64,000 bases of DNA, from contig JANBPK010000929.1 in the NCBI GenBank assembly GCA_027579435.1, positions 57,133 to 121,132 of the forward strand. Direction: 5' to 3'. The position numbers were made by a program, and so were the translations under genes. This DNA is from Candolleomyces eurysporus (taxonomy: Eukaryota; Basidiomycota; Agaricomycetes; Agaricales; Psathyrellaceae). This document shows, piece after piece, positions 46,164 through 56,742 of the stretch. Every line of letters begins with the position of its first letter. The first letter of the stretch is position 1. Under the pieces are notes generated by a model. It did not search any database and had not been told where the DNA came from. It saw only the letters and a program-made list of their open reading frames with translations.

Positions 46164-47765
46164 CTATTTGACATACTCTGTCATGACATTGTTCTTGTAC
46201 ACAGTCAAGCCTATCTTCCGACCCGACCCGACCCTGTTCAACGCTTGCAGTCGCTGGACGTCTCCCGTCAGAAGTGAGGGATCCGGTGCGGGCTCGAATT
46301 GATCTTCAAAGGGGAAGTCGTTGAAGGTAAACCCCGCATTGACGCTCCGTAACTTGGCAATGCGCATTTCGCTCGAGGGATTCCACCGCGATTCGACCAT
46401 GTCCGCAAGCAATCCGTGCCCTCCGTACCTCCACGAAATCAGTTTTATGGAGTGTAGGTTGGGACAAACGACTTGATTCCCGTTTGAGCGCTGCCCTCGT
46501 ACGGTCAACACCTTCATAAGCGCATCGGCATTGTAGGCTTGGAGGTTCAATACTTGGAGAGACTTGGAGACCGAACTGAGGCATTCGAGGACGGGAGGTG
46601 GGTAGAGGGAGTTGGCTGAGATGGAGATATAGTGGAGCTTTTCCAACGCGCAACGAGACCGCCGAATGAAGTTCTTGAACTCGTCTACCATGCCTTTTTC
46701 CTTCCACGCCTCCTGATTGTCATGAAGCTCGTAAGGGACATAGAGAGTCAAGTCGCGTAGCTTTGGTAGGGTCGCGCGCTTCAAAATGATTGTCGGTTCG
46801 TCGACGAGGACGGGTATGAGACGAAGTGTCTCAAGGCGATCGTGGTATGCCAAAGGATATTCGGGGCCTCGGGCGCTGGAATGTTGTTGGAACTGGTATG
46901 GATTGTGATCGTCGCCGTCGTCGTCTTCATCTTCATCGCTAGAGCCTTTCGATACGTTAAAGGTCACCGATCGCAACTTCGGACAGCCCCTCCTCAATAT
47001 TTCCAAGACGCGAAGCGGCGTGAAAGTTTCGGTAGGAAATGATAGCTCTTCAAGTCGATCCCAAGGGATAGCAGCTTGGATAGGATCGACATAGCAGCGT
47101 CGGAAGTCTTCACTGGTCATCACTCTTGAGCTGGGACTGGCCAAATTGATGTTGATGGACACGAGACAAGGCGCGTGCTTGAGTAGATGGACCAAACTTG
47201 CAGCGTCATCTTCTATCTCGGAATAATTCCAAGACTTGTTGCGAAGGATAATCTGTCGAAGCTCTGGATATGCCATGGGACCGGAAGACGAGTTTTTGAG
47301 TAAATTGAGGCCTGTAGATGACCGCCCTGGGAATAAAAACACCCGCTTCCAACGGAGATGATGAGGGATGAACATCTCTAGAACGCGCTTCGGCTTGGGC
47401 TCGTAGGGTCCTTTGTACTGGTCACCGCCCTGTCCGCATTGTTTGATAGAAAAATTGAGAGGTAAAGAAGATGACCGCTCGATCCACTTCTCCACAACGG
47501 GCAGAGGAGGGGTGTATTCTGGCAAACTGGGGTGGTCAATCATGACAGGGATGGTGGCCCAGAGCCTGGGACAGGTCAACGCCAAGTATGTCCAGTACTT
47601 GCAGATGCTGGTAAATACTACTGGATATTTTGAGAGAAGAGATCCTTTAGCGATCTTCTCTGAAACCTCAATTTGCAGGCCGTCCAAGGCATCTAGACAA
47701 TTGATGAATATCTCATGCGCAATCTCGTCCGGAAGGCTTTCAAAGGTGATCTGGTACGGTGCCAT
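46164..47765 (-). CDS. F-box protein, paralogue 2
   Basis: A single-exon protein of 533 residues, closest to paralogue 3. F-box: ITFESLPDEIAHEIFINCLDAL, with FTSICKYWTYLALTCPRLWATIP following. Shared blocks: TPPLPVVEKWIERSS, FIPHHLRWKRVFLFPG, LLADMVESRWNP. The acidic insert SDEDEDDDGDDHNP lies near residue 280. It ends NNVMTEYVK. Divergent from BUD13, with a 203-bp shared promoter. Predicted SCF adaptor; target unknown. Confidence 0.9.
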   Translation of the reverse strand: MAPYQITFESLPDEIAHEIFINCLDALDGLQIEVSEKIAKGSLLSKYPVVFTSICKYWTYLALTCPRLWATIPVMIDHPSLPEYTPPLPVVEKWIERSSSLPLNFSIKQCGQGGDQYKGPYEPKPKRVLEMFIPHHLRWKRVFLFPGRSSTGLNLLKNSSSGPMAYPELRQIILRNKSWNYSEIEDDAASLVHLLKHAPCLVSININLASPSSRVMTSEDFRRCYVDPIQAAIPWDRLEELSFPTETFTPLRVLEILRRGCPKLRSVTFNVSKGSSDEDEDDDGDDHNPYQFQQHSSARGPEYPLAYHDRLETLRLIPVLVDEPTIILKRATLPKLRDLTLYVPYELHDNQEAWKEKGMVDEFKNFIRRSRCALEKLHYISISANSLYPPPVLECLSSVSKSLQVLNLQAYNADALMKVLTVRGQRSNGNQVVCPNLHSIKLISWRYGGHGLLADMVESRWNPSSEMRIAKLRSVNAGFTFNDFPFEDQFEPAPDPSLLTGDVQRLQALNRVGSGRKIGLTVYKNNVMTEYVK

Positions 47766-47968
47766 TCAGAACCCTTTCGTTCTCCAGTCACACCTAATAT
47801 TTATATCAGAAAAAAAAGAGTTTTAATGAAGGCGGATTAAACCTTTGAGTTTCGTATATCGTCGCTGGTGGAGGTTGGAGGTCAGGGTGTGGTGTGGCTG
47901 TGCTGGTATGGATGAGCAGGCTTGACTGCAATTGACACCGCGCCCACATTGCATCACTAACCACTACC

Positions 47969-49051
47969 ATGCCAGCCGATCTTAAGGCCTACCTCGCGGA
48001 AAAGTATATGTCTGGTCCGAAGGCAGATGCAATCCTTGCTAAAACTGCCCCACAGAAAAAGAAGAAGCGCAAGCTAAAGGACTCGGGCTCTGCTTCGGCC
48101 TCACAGGGACCTTCAGGAAGTGGATTTATTGTCGACGACGACGGGGGATGGCCTGGAAAGGCTGCGGGAGACGAAGACGATGAAGAGGATATCAAAGCGG
48201 CTGTTGTTGCCAGCGACAGAGGATTCAAGAAACGGAGGACAGAGAAGGGCGATTCGGGTTGGGTGACGGTGCAAGAAGGGAGTGCCCCAGCTGGTGGTGC
48301 GAAGGAGGAAGACGAAGAATCAACACCTCTGGATGAGCAACCTGTCGTCGTTGAGCAGCCATTTACCGGTGGTCTTGTCACGAGGAAGCAGTTGAAGAAA
48401 CTCATGCCTCAACAACCAGAGGTGAAGAAGGACGAATATACAACGGAGGAGATCGCTCGAGCACAGGAGACAGTGTATCGTGACGCTTCTGGGAGGAAGA
48501 TTGATACCAAGCTCGCTAAGGCGGAGGCAGCACGATTGAAAAGGGAGCGGGAGGAGAAGGAGATGCAGAAAATGGAGTGGGGGAAGGGTCTGGTGCAGAA
48601 GGATGAGCAAGAGAAGAGGCGACAGGAGTTGGAGAAGAATAAGAGCCGGCCGTTCGCAAGAAGAGTGGACGATATGGACATGAATGAAGAGCTCAAATCA
48701 AAGGAGCTTTGGAACGACCCAGCTGCAGCATTCTTGACGGTGCGCCAAAATCTCCGGCTCATTCGACCCTTGACACTGACTTGGACTTCATAATACAGAA
48801 AAGCAAGTCGAAAGGTCCTAAACGACCCGAGTACACAGGTCCACCGCCCCCTCCGAACAGGTTTGGTATAAAACCTGGCTACAGGTGGGATGGAGTTGGT
48901 ACGTTTCGATTAACTGCTATCAGCACCGTTCCGTTCTTCTAACCTGAACTCAGACAGGGGCAACGGGTTTGAAACGAAGTGGTTCCAGGCGATCAACTCA
49001 CGGAAACGTCAAGGCGCGGAGAGCTATTCTTGGAGTGTCGATGACATGTAA
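47969..49051 (+). CDS. BUD13: Pre-mRNA splicing factor BUD13 (Cwc26)
   Basis: A subunit of the RES complex of the activated spliceosome, needed for retention and splicing of pre-mRNA. The first exon starts [20 protein letters not shown], then a Lys-rich and acidic low-complexity region, [35 protein letters not shown] and a charged helix [27 protein letters not shown] segment. After an intron (48740-48798) comes the conserved BUD13 C-terminus [23 protein letters not shown], and after another [12 protein letters not shown] with SYSWSVDDM and a stop at 49051. Intact. Divergent from F-box paralogue 2. Confidence 0.95.
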
Positions 49052-49089
49052 CTACAGGTTGTAATCTTATTCTCCGTTCGTCCTTTCAA

Positions 49090-49310
49090 CGTGGGAGTGC
49101 CGGTGAGTTCCTTTCAAACATCAGTGCATCTCTGCGACCTTGCAAGAATGTCATTATGCGGCAATAGGTGCCGACATACCCGCACCTCCAGAAAACCTTG
49201 GAGCTGGAGTCGTCGATGACAATGGCCCGGAAGGAGTTCTCAGAGGGTTCTATGGTTATTCCGGTTCATCTTTGAACTTCTTTGACGTGCCATGGGACGA
49301 GTGATAATTA
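49090..49310 (+). other. Possible small spliced reading frame after BUD13
   Basis: A GTGAGT..CAATAG intron-like stretch (about 49103-49168) is followed by a 44-codon open stretch ADIPAPPENLGAGVVDDNG..FFDVPWDE and a stop near 49303. No start codon is clear. It could be a short gene or an alternative BUD13 3' exon. Confidence 0.3.
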
Positions 49311-49706
49311 CCTTTTAATTGGTCGTGTGCCACTTCTCCAAGTTGCGATGGGCCGTTGCGTTTCATCAACGATCCACATTGCTTCTTGCGCACGTTCGTC
49401 CACTATTCATAACTTACCCAAGACCCCAAGCCATCTATTCCTATATTTATCAGTGCTGCTATCACAGTGCTGTAGTATCTCAAACCACGAGCCTGTGCGC
49501 TTACAACTGAATCGTATGGTCTGCGATGGCCCCTGGTAAACGTGGGGCTCGAGCCAGGTGCATCCGAGCCGTTTCCGAAGAGATGGTCATATCCCAGTGC
49601 GTATAGTTTGCCTTCTGCATGTCATCGTTGAATCAACGTTGCTTCTTCTAAATCTCAGGGACCGATGATAGATCGCATGACATTCATGTAGGGTTGACTG
49701 CCGTGG

Positions 49707-49713
49707 TATATAT
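49707..49713 (+). promoter_or_regulatory. TATA box of alkaline phosphatase
   Basis: TATATAT in GGTATATATGGGG lies about 115 bases before the ATG at 49826. Confidence 0.55.
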
Positions 49714-49825
49714 GGGGTCGAAAGTTCGCTCGACGTTTCTCGTGTTTCGTCGTTGAAAGGGTCCCTTCCTTCCATCCCACCGCACTCCCACGAAACCGCG
49801 CGCAGCCTCGTCCCTCCATCGCGAA

Positions 49826-52800
49826 ATGGCCTCATCATCCAAATTCGCGGCTCTCAGCTCCTTCGTGTTCCTTTCCTTACTCCTAAAGGGATCCAACGCT
49901 CAAACGTATCAGCGTCTTGGAGCTTGCCCCACTCTCGGATGTATCTTCCCTCCCGACCAGACCGACTTCCTCGCCGGACAGTTATTCGATATTCGGTTGG
50001 AAGTTCACGCGCCCGTGAACGGATCCGAGGCGAGCAATGGCGGTGTACCTGATGAGAAGTTCACTCTTTGCATTCAGAAGAATAGGGGTTCTTGTGTGGA
50101 TGCTGCTAAATTCTTCAAGGTCCAGGACCCGGCTTTGGAGAAGTGGAATTTTACGTTAGTGCCTTTGCTTGGTAATTTGTTGATTGAACACTTGTGCTGA
50201 CGTGGGATGGTAGGTACTATGAAGATCTGTTCGCAGAGGATGCGAACGAGTTAACTCATGTCAATGTTGCCGCGAAAGCGTACCGAGCTGTTAGTCTATT
50301 TCTCTTGTGGGAGCCCTCCGTGCTTTACTGACCAAGCTACTCTTTTCTGATTACATAGCTTTCGTTGACTGAGGTGTGCAATCGTTCATTTTGCGGAATG
50401 CTGCCCTTGAGTTTTTCATTTGGCTTTTATCTAGCCTGGCAAATACCAAGCGAAGCTTTCTTACAACGGTCAAGGAAGAACTGTTGCGAACTGGGTTGTT
50501 CGTGAGCCTGCGAAGAGGAAGGCTAAGAACGTCCTCTTCTTCATTGGAGATGGTGCGTGTCTCCATTTCCGACCCTACTTTCCCTCTCAATCTATTCGTT
50601 TATTGTTTCGTTTAATCTAGGTATGACCCAGCCTATGATCACTGCTGCCCGCTTGATCGCGCACAAGTCCATCAACGGAAAATACCAAACCTTGATGCAG
50701 CTCGACCAGATGGAGGCTTTGGGCTTGCAAATGACCCACTCTATCGACTCGTTCATCACCGACTCGGCGAACTCTGCAACTGCTCTGTATACGGGCAAGA
50801 AGTCGACTGTCAATGCTTTGAACGTCTATGTTGACAGCGTACGCCTTCTCTTTCACTTTGCTCACCACTCCGATGCATCAGAGGCTCATTGAACTTTCTC
50901 ATCTTGCTTGACCAGTCGAAGGATGTTTTCGACGACCCCAAGGTTGAGTCCATCGCTGAGTTGTTCAGGAGGAAGACTGGAGGACCTATTGGTATAGTCT
51001 CTACTGCGTACATTGCCGACGCAACTCCCGGTTCGTCTCTGATGTAACTGGTCCGGATGCACACAAACTCATAGTCATATCCATAGCTGCCCTCTGTTCC
51101 CACACCAAGGACCGTAACCAATCCGCCTCTGTCGTGTTCGAGTACCTCTACAACGCGTCCGCTCTCACGCCCCAGTATGACTGGCCTACGAGCTGCAAAG
51201 GGCCTGATGTTATCTTTGGGTGAGTTCGAAGTCATACTCCATTCATTGACGATCATAATACTCACACGACTACTTCGTTAGTGGCGGAGCAGAACAATTC
51301 ATCCCTGGCTCTGGGTCTTACAACGGAAGCGATTTCTACAAAGCGTTCCAGCAGGAGGGGTATGAAGTCGTGTATAGCAACACTGAACTGAAGGCTGTTG
51401 GGAACAATAAGAAGACTTTGGGTATTTTCTCAATTGGAAATCTGTGCGTGTCTTCTTCAATCCGCTCCCTTCTCTCTTCCCTCCCCTCACTCATTAGTGA
51501 CAACGACTTTACTCTAGTGCCAAGTGGCTCGATCGCAACGTCATGCCCGAGAACTTGAAGAACCAGAAGAACAGCCCCTTGGGTGACGGTACCGATGCGC
51601 TTGACCAGCCTGGATTGAAGGACATGACCTTGAAGGCTATCGACATCCTCCAGGCTCGATCGAGAGGAAAGGGCTGGTTCATGATGTGAGTCGGATTTAC
51701 CTGTAACGAGCACTCGTTCCATGCTGATTATACCGTAGGTCTGAAGCCGCGAGCATTGACAAGGTATAGCGCGACCACGTTCCTTGTGTTGCAGTGATTT
51801 TCTGACGAACACTCGCTAGATGATGCACGCTCTGGACTACGACCGTGCTCTTGGCGAGCTCTTGGAACTCGACGATACTATCCGTGCTTCCATCGCTCGT
51901 AAGTCGCCTTCATACTGCCCTGAGCCCCACTTTAGAACCCTTATTGTTTTTGCTTTTGATTAGACCTTGAAAAGATTGGAGAGCTCGATGATACTCTGAT
52001 CGTCGTCACTGCTGATCACGGACACGGATTTGTACGTTTTATTCTTTCCATCGATCCGCCTGCAGGTTTTACTGATTTCGCCTTTCAGGATGTCTTTGGC
52101 GGTGCTGATACCAAGTACTTGGCTGCTCAGACTACTGACAGGAAGAAGAGGGCAGCAGGTTGAAAATTATGCTTGATATTGCCTCTTTCGTTATACTGAC
52201 AATCCCTTTCTAGTCGGTGTCTATAAGGCATCTGGGTTGAGCGGTTACACTGTCTCTCCCGATGTTTCGCCCACCAACCAGACCATCCTCTTCGGTGCTC
52301 AAGGACCCAACTTCCCCGTTCAATGGAACCCCCGTTATGCCTATGCGGTACGTGCACGCCGGTTCGGTCGAAGTGCGATTTCTAACGTACCTCTTTTTCT
52401 TTCCGTGATCAGGCTGGTTTCGGTGCCAATCCTGATCGGTGAGTACGCTACCGACGGGTGCGTGGTTTCAGGTTGGTAACTAACTTTTACCGCAGTCGTG
52501 AAAACTACAAAGTCAACACTGCAGGCCCTCGCAACCCTGCTACCAGAGGTTCAGACGGTGGATATGAAGCTAACCCTGCGCAAAACACGGACGGATTTGC
52601 AGTCTGTAAGTATCTACATCCAACATTCATTTGTACAAGCTGGCGCCACGGCTAACTTTTTTGCAGCTGGTACTCTTCCCATCGACCAAAGCCAGGGTGT
52701 GCACTCGCTCCAGGACGTCCCTGTCTACGCAAAGGGTCCTGGTTCAGAAGCCTTCCGTGGAGTCTGTAAGTATCGACTTTAGAGAGGGTGATATGTTCCT

Positions 52801-52890
52801 GATTATCTTCCATTTGCAGACAACAGCGTCGATGTCTTCTTCAAGATTGCTGATGCCCTTGGCTTGGGTGATACCCGCAAAAGCCAGTAA
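49826..52890 (+). CDS. Secreted alkaline phosphatase
   Basis: A zinc/magnesium phosphomonoesterase, exported or membrane-lumenal. The start MASSSKFAALSSFVFLSLLLKGSNA is a signal peptide with a cut expected before QTYQR. About fifteen short introns. Active-site motifs: FFIGDG joined across an intron to MTQPMITAAR (first metal aspartate), then SFITDSANSATALYTGKK with the phosphorylated serine, MMSEAASIDKMMHALDYD (metal and HxxxD region) and TADHGHGFDVFGG (metal Asp-His). It ends in a proline/glycine region and FKIADALGLGDTRKSQ. An extra N-terminal domain of about 120 residues (TYQRLGACPTLGCIFPPDQ) precedes the catalytic core. It is likely involved in phosphate scavenging by family analogy. Intact. 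Confidence 0.92.
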
Positions 52891-53279
52891 TACCTCGAAA
52901 TCTTGAATGAGTATTATCGTAGTTAATCCATTGAATCACACTGTACTCTATCCGCCCCTTCAGTGAATGTGCTTGCAATTTTTGATGACTCTCGGGATCA
53001 TGAAAACTTGTACGAGAATCAACGTTGATGAGTGTTGTCTGAAGGGCTACACAATTGTCGCTTGTCGCCTTGAATTTTCGACCTACTTGTATGTGGATTA
53101 CGACATCTTTCTTTCCAGCCATATCGCACAGCCACATTATTGTCACTCTCCAACCAACACCCATATTCCCTGCGTGAATTCAGCAACTCAAAGGTGAGAC
53201 GCCTTCATTACATAAATACCCTTTTTATATGAGATAAAATATCCAGAGTCTCTACGTGTGGCGAGCGAAAGGGTGCTAG
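52891..53279. other. Intergenic, alkaline phosphatase 3' end and F-box promoter
   Basis: No gene recognised. A weak TATA-like TTTTATATGAG lies near 53223, about 50 bases before the F-box start. Confidence 0.4.
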
Positions 53280-54869
53280 ATGGCACCGCACCAGATCACC
53301 TTTGAACGACTTCCAGTCGAGATTGTGCAAGAGATATTCATCAGTTGCCTAGATGCCTTGGAGGACCTGGATACCGAAGTTTTCCCACAGATCGCCAATG
53401 GACCTCTTCTCTCGAAATACCCAGTAGTATTTACCAGCGTCTGCAAGTACTGGACATACTTGGCGTTGACCTGTCCCAGACTCTGGGCTACCATCCCTGT
53501 CGTGATTGACCACCCCGGTATGCAGGAATACACACCTCCTCTACCAGTTGTGGAGAAGTGGATCGAGCGATCATCCTCATTTCCTCTCACTTTCTTTATC
53601 AAACAATTCGAACAGGGCGGTGACCAGTACGGAGGACGCTTCGAGCCCAAGGTGAAGCGCGTTCTGGAGATATTTCTTCCTCATCGTCTCCGTTGGAAGC
53701 AGTTCTCTCTGCATCCGGGGAGGGCATCTACAGGCCTCAGTTTGCTCAACAACTCGTCCTCCGGCCTCATGACTTATCCAGAGCTTCGACAGATCACCCT
53801 TCACAATTATTCTTGGAATTATTCCGAGATAGAAGCTGATGCTGCAGGTCTGGCCCATCTACTCAAGCACGCGCCTCGCCTCGCGGCCATCGACACCAAA
53901 TTGGTTTACCCCACCCCGAGAGCGACGGTCAGTGAAGACTTCCGGCATCTTATCCGAGCAGCTATACCCTGGAACCAACTTGAAGATCTATCATTTAACT
54001 CAGCGACTGACACCTTCACGCCGCTTCGTGTTCTGGAAATATTAGGGAGGGATTGCCCGAGGCTCCGATCGGTGACCTTTCACGTAGCGAGCGACGTTGG
54101 CAATCAGGATGAAGACGAGCAAGACGGTGGCGCCGTTCATGATCATCCAGGCCAGTTCCAACAACGACTTTCCCGTGCACAAGATCTCTATCCTTCGGCG
54201 CGCCATGATTGTCTTGAAACTCTTCGCCTTCTTCCCATGCGCTTCGACGTATCCATAATCATCCTGAAGCATGCCACCCTGCCAAAGCTCCGCGACCTAA
54301 GCCTATATGTCCCGTACCCACGTCATGACGATCGGGACGGGTGGAAGGAAAAAATCTTGGTGGACGAGCTGAACAGCTTCGTTCGGCGATCTCTCTGCGC
54401 GCTGAAGGCGCTCACCTATGTGTCACTTTCAGCCAAATCCCTTCACCCACCTCCCGTCCTTGAATTCCTCAGTTCGGTATCCACGTCTTTACAGTTCCTG
54501 TACCTTCAAACCTACAAAGCCGACGTACTACTAAAGGCGTTGACCGCGGGAGGAACACGGCCAAACAATACTCAAATCCTGTGCCCCAACTTACAAGCCA
54601 TAAAATTGACGTCGTGGAGATACGGAGGGCACGGATTGCTTGCAGACATGATCGAATCGCGGTGGAACCCTCCAAGCAAGCTACGGAGCGTCAGTGTGGG
54701 CTTTATTTTCGCATACTTCCCATTTGAAGACCGGTCGGAACCCGAGCCAGGTCCTTCTGTCTTCAACGAAGACGTCCACCGCTTGCAAGCGTTGAATATG
54801 AATGGGTCAGGTCGGAAGATTAGTGTAATGGTATACGGGAATGGTTCTGTCACCAAGTTGGTTGAATAA
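53280..54869 (+). CDS. F-box protein, paralogue 3
   Basis: A single-exon protein of 529 residues, opposite in strand to paralogues 1 and 2 and very similar to paralogue 2 in its first 200 residues (SKYPVVFTSVCKYWTYLALT; TPPLPVVEKWIERSSSFPL). F-box: ITFERLPVEIVQEIFISCLDAL. The acidic stretch NQDEDEQDGGAVHDHP occupies the same place as in the others. The C-terminal LRR-like part includes LEFLSSVSTSLQFLYLQTY. Ends GNGSVTKLVE. Predicted SCF adaptor; intact. Confidence 0.9.
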   Translation: MAPHQITFERLPVEIVQEIFISCLDALEDLDTEVFPQIANGPLLSKYPVVFTSVCKYWTYLALTCPRLWATIPVVIDHPGMQEYTPPLPVVEKWIERSSSFPLTFFIKQFEQGGDQYGGRFEPKVKRVLEIFLPHRLRWKQFSLHPGRASTGLSLLNNSSSGLMTYPELRQITLHNYSWNYSEIEADAAGLAHLLKHAPRLAAIDTKLVYPTPRATVSEDFRHLIRAAIPWNQLEDLSFNSATDTFTPLRVLEILGRDCPRLRSVTFHVASDVGNQDEDEQDGGAVHDHPGQFQQRLSRAQDLYPSARHDCLETLRLLPMRFDVSIIILKHATLPKLRDLSLYVPYPRHDDRDGWKEKILVDELNSFVRRSLCALKALTYVSLSAKSLHPPPVLEFLSSVSTSLQFLYLQTYKADVLLKALTAGGTRPNNTQILCPNLQAIKLTSWRYGGHGLLADMIESRWNPPSKLRSVSVGFIFAYFPFEDRSEPEPGPSVFNEDVHRLQALNMNGSGRKISVMVYGNGSVTKLVE

Positions 54870-55008
54870 TGGTGAGTGCAGTCCAATCAAGAGCTTCTCT
54901 GCAGTACCCTGATCTTAACGGCGTAAGATAGTCATTGCGGCTTGAGCGATCCAGGCGTGAGCTGGAACAGCTACGCTGTGTCGCCTACGACTAGAATTTG
55001 AAACCTCT

Positions 55009-55210
55009 TTGCCTATTCCACGCCCTTCCATGGCTTCCACGTCTTTGCAAGTTATGAACCTCGCGGCCTATGGTATTGACACGCGCCTAACATTAAAGTT
55101 GCGGACCGTCAATGTGCCGTTCAAACTTGGATCTTTTCCGTTCAAGAATTTTGAAACGGTGAATTCTAGAAGGAGATGTCCACCGCCTGAAAGCGTTGAG
55201 TGAATATACG
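55009..55210 (+). pseudogene. Remnant of a fourth F-box paralogue
   Basis: An open stretch of 64 codons with STSLQVMNLAAYGID (compare STSLQVLHLAAYNND in paralogue 1), then LKLRTVNVPFKLGSFPFKNFE (compare KLRSVSVGFIFAYFPFED) and a Val-His-Arg-Leu-type end in another frame. The segments between them are deleted. A decayed C-terminal fragment. Confidence 0.65.
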
Positions 55211-55634
55211 CGAGAATGGATTTGAGACTAGGTGCACGCAAAGGAATATGTATTCCGATCACGAGATGCTATAGATGTAGAATGTCGAATGAATGTCTAT
55301 TGAATCCGCTATGTATTTCTACATCTTCGTCCTACAATTTCACGTGCTCTTGGTCGGCACCGCCAGCTATCGCTAACCGGACAACGCCTACAAGCCCGAG
55401 GCCCACGACAAGGGAGCACGAGGAAAGAGGCAAAGAGGCCTCCCACCCACCTCGGGATACAAAAGAGCGAACAACATAATATCAGTGGTCAGTGGCCGGC
55501 CGGATGCATGGCTATATCTACCCCCGAAGGCAGGGAGATATGCCATTTTTGCGCTGCGCCCTGCCTATTCCTATACTAATAATGAACTACTAATATGTAA
55601 CCTAAATCTAGAGATAAGTGAAGACGGCAAGGAT

Positions 55635-55856
55635 GCAGGACGAGGTTTACCACGCAGGACATCTACCACGCAGGACGTCGACCACACAGGACATCCAAAG
55701 GACATCGACCACGCGGAACATCGACCACGCAGGACATCNACCACNNNGGATCGACCNCGCAGGACATCGACTACGTAGGACATCGACCGCATAGGACATC
55801 CAAAGGACATCAACCGTGCAGGACATCGACCATGCAGGACATCAACCATGCAGGAT
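55635..55856. repeat. Minisatellite, 15-bp unit
   Basis: About 14 imperfect copies of GGACATCGACCACGCA-like units, some carrying a CCAAA insert, with five ambiguous bases inside. The unit length is divisible by three, so a frame stays open across it (HAGHR/RRTST-like), but no gene is evident. Confidence 0.85.
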
Positions 55857-56742
55857 CTGCCCCGTCGGGTGCGCTGTCAAAAGCGAGCGACAATGCCGTC
55901 AGTGTCCATTCGAGCACGATGAGAGCCCGGGAAAGTATCCATACCTTACACCGTCTCCACGAGTGAGAGCGTGATAGATATGAGAAGTAGGACGAAGGCA
56001 AGAGAAAGCTGAAGATGGGGAAACCGAGAGAGGAGGAACGGCTTTTATAGGCATAGGCTATTGAGATGGGCTGACCGAGCCAGAAATAGTACCCCTTTAG
56101 TCAGAGACGAAGAAAAGGGTCAGCCAACCGCCAGCTTTCGAGATGACGCTGATTGCACGATCGTAAATTTTGTATGTCGCGATCCAGCTGCCAGCCCGGT
56201 CAGTAGATAGGGGTGGAACCGAGAGCCAGGGAGACCGGAGGTAAAGCGAGATATTTTTCGATACTTGAAAAGCTTAAAATCAAAAGGGAGACATATCCAA
56301 GTTGCAAGGAACCGTGGGGGCACATGGCAAAGAGCCGAGATGAAGAGAAACAGTCGCATAGACTGCAAGTTGTCGCGATTCGTGATCCGGAAATGACGTT
56401 GACCACGAGCCCGGAGTTGGCTTTGACGCCTCATGGAATCCGCGTGCTTGGCTGTGTTTGGCTTTGGCTTCGGTCCATTGTCGCACGGACAATGCACGTG
56501 GCTTTGGTGGAATACAAACATGACCAAATAAAGAAACGCGTGCCGGTTGCTCTGGCTTTGATACCCTTTTGAAACTCTCAAATATCTTTCACCGCCAACA
56601 TTCTTTCCTTCATACCACCACCATCCCCCCNTGCTGCTCCTCGCCCCAGCCTCGAGGCCCGCAAACCCCAGATAAAGCCCCCCAGTCGCTTATCGCAGCA
56701 GCGCACACAAACAGCATCCAGAGCACCCACGGTGGTTACATG
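55857..56742. other. Intergenic, upstream of SUN gene
   Basis: No gene recognised; a 119-codon plus frame (56213-56572) and a 153-codon minus frame (56120-56581) overlap without family features. Pyrimidine-rich CACCACCATCCCCCC just before 56640 is probably the leader of the SUN gene. Confidence 0.4.

Noticed and set aside
49530..49550. PHO4-type phosphate-response site before alkaline phosphatase
   Set aside because: The sequence is AACGTGGG, not CACGTG, so the core is not met.
55635..55856. CRISPR-like array
   Set aside because: Units are tandem without unique spacers, and the genome is fungal; it is a minisatellite.
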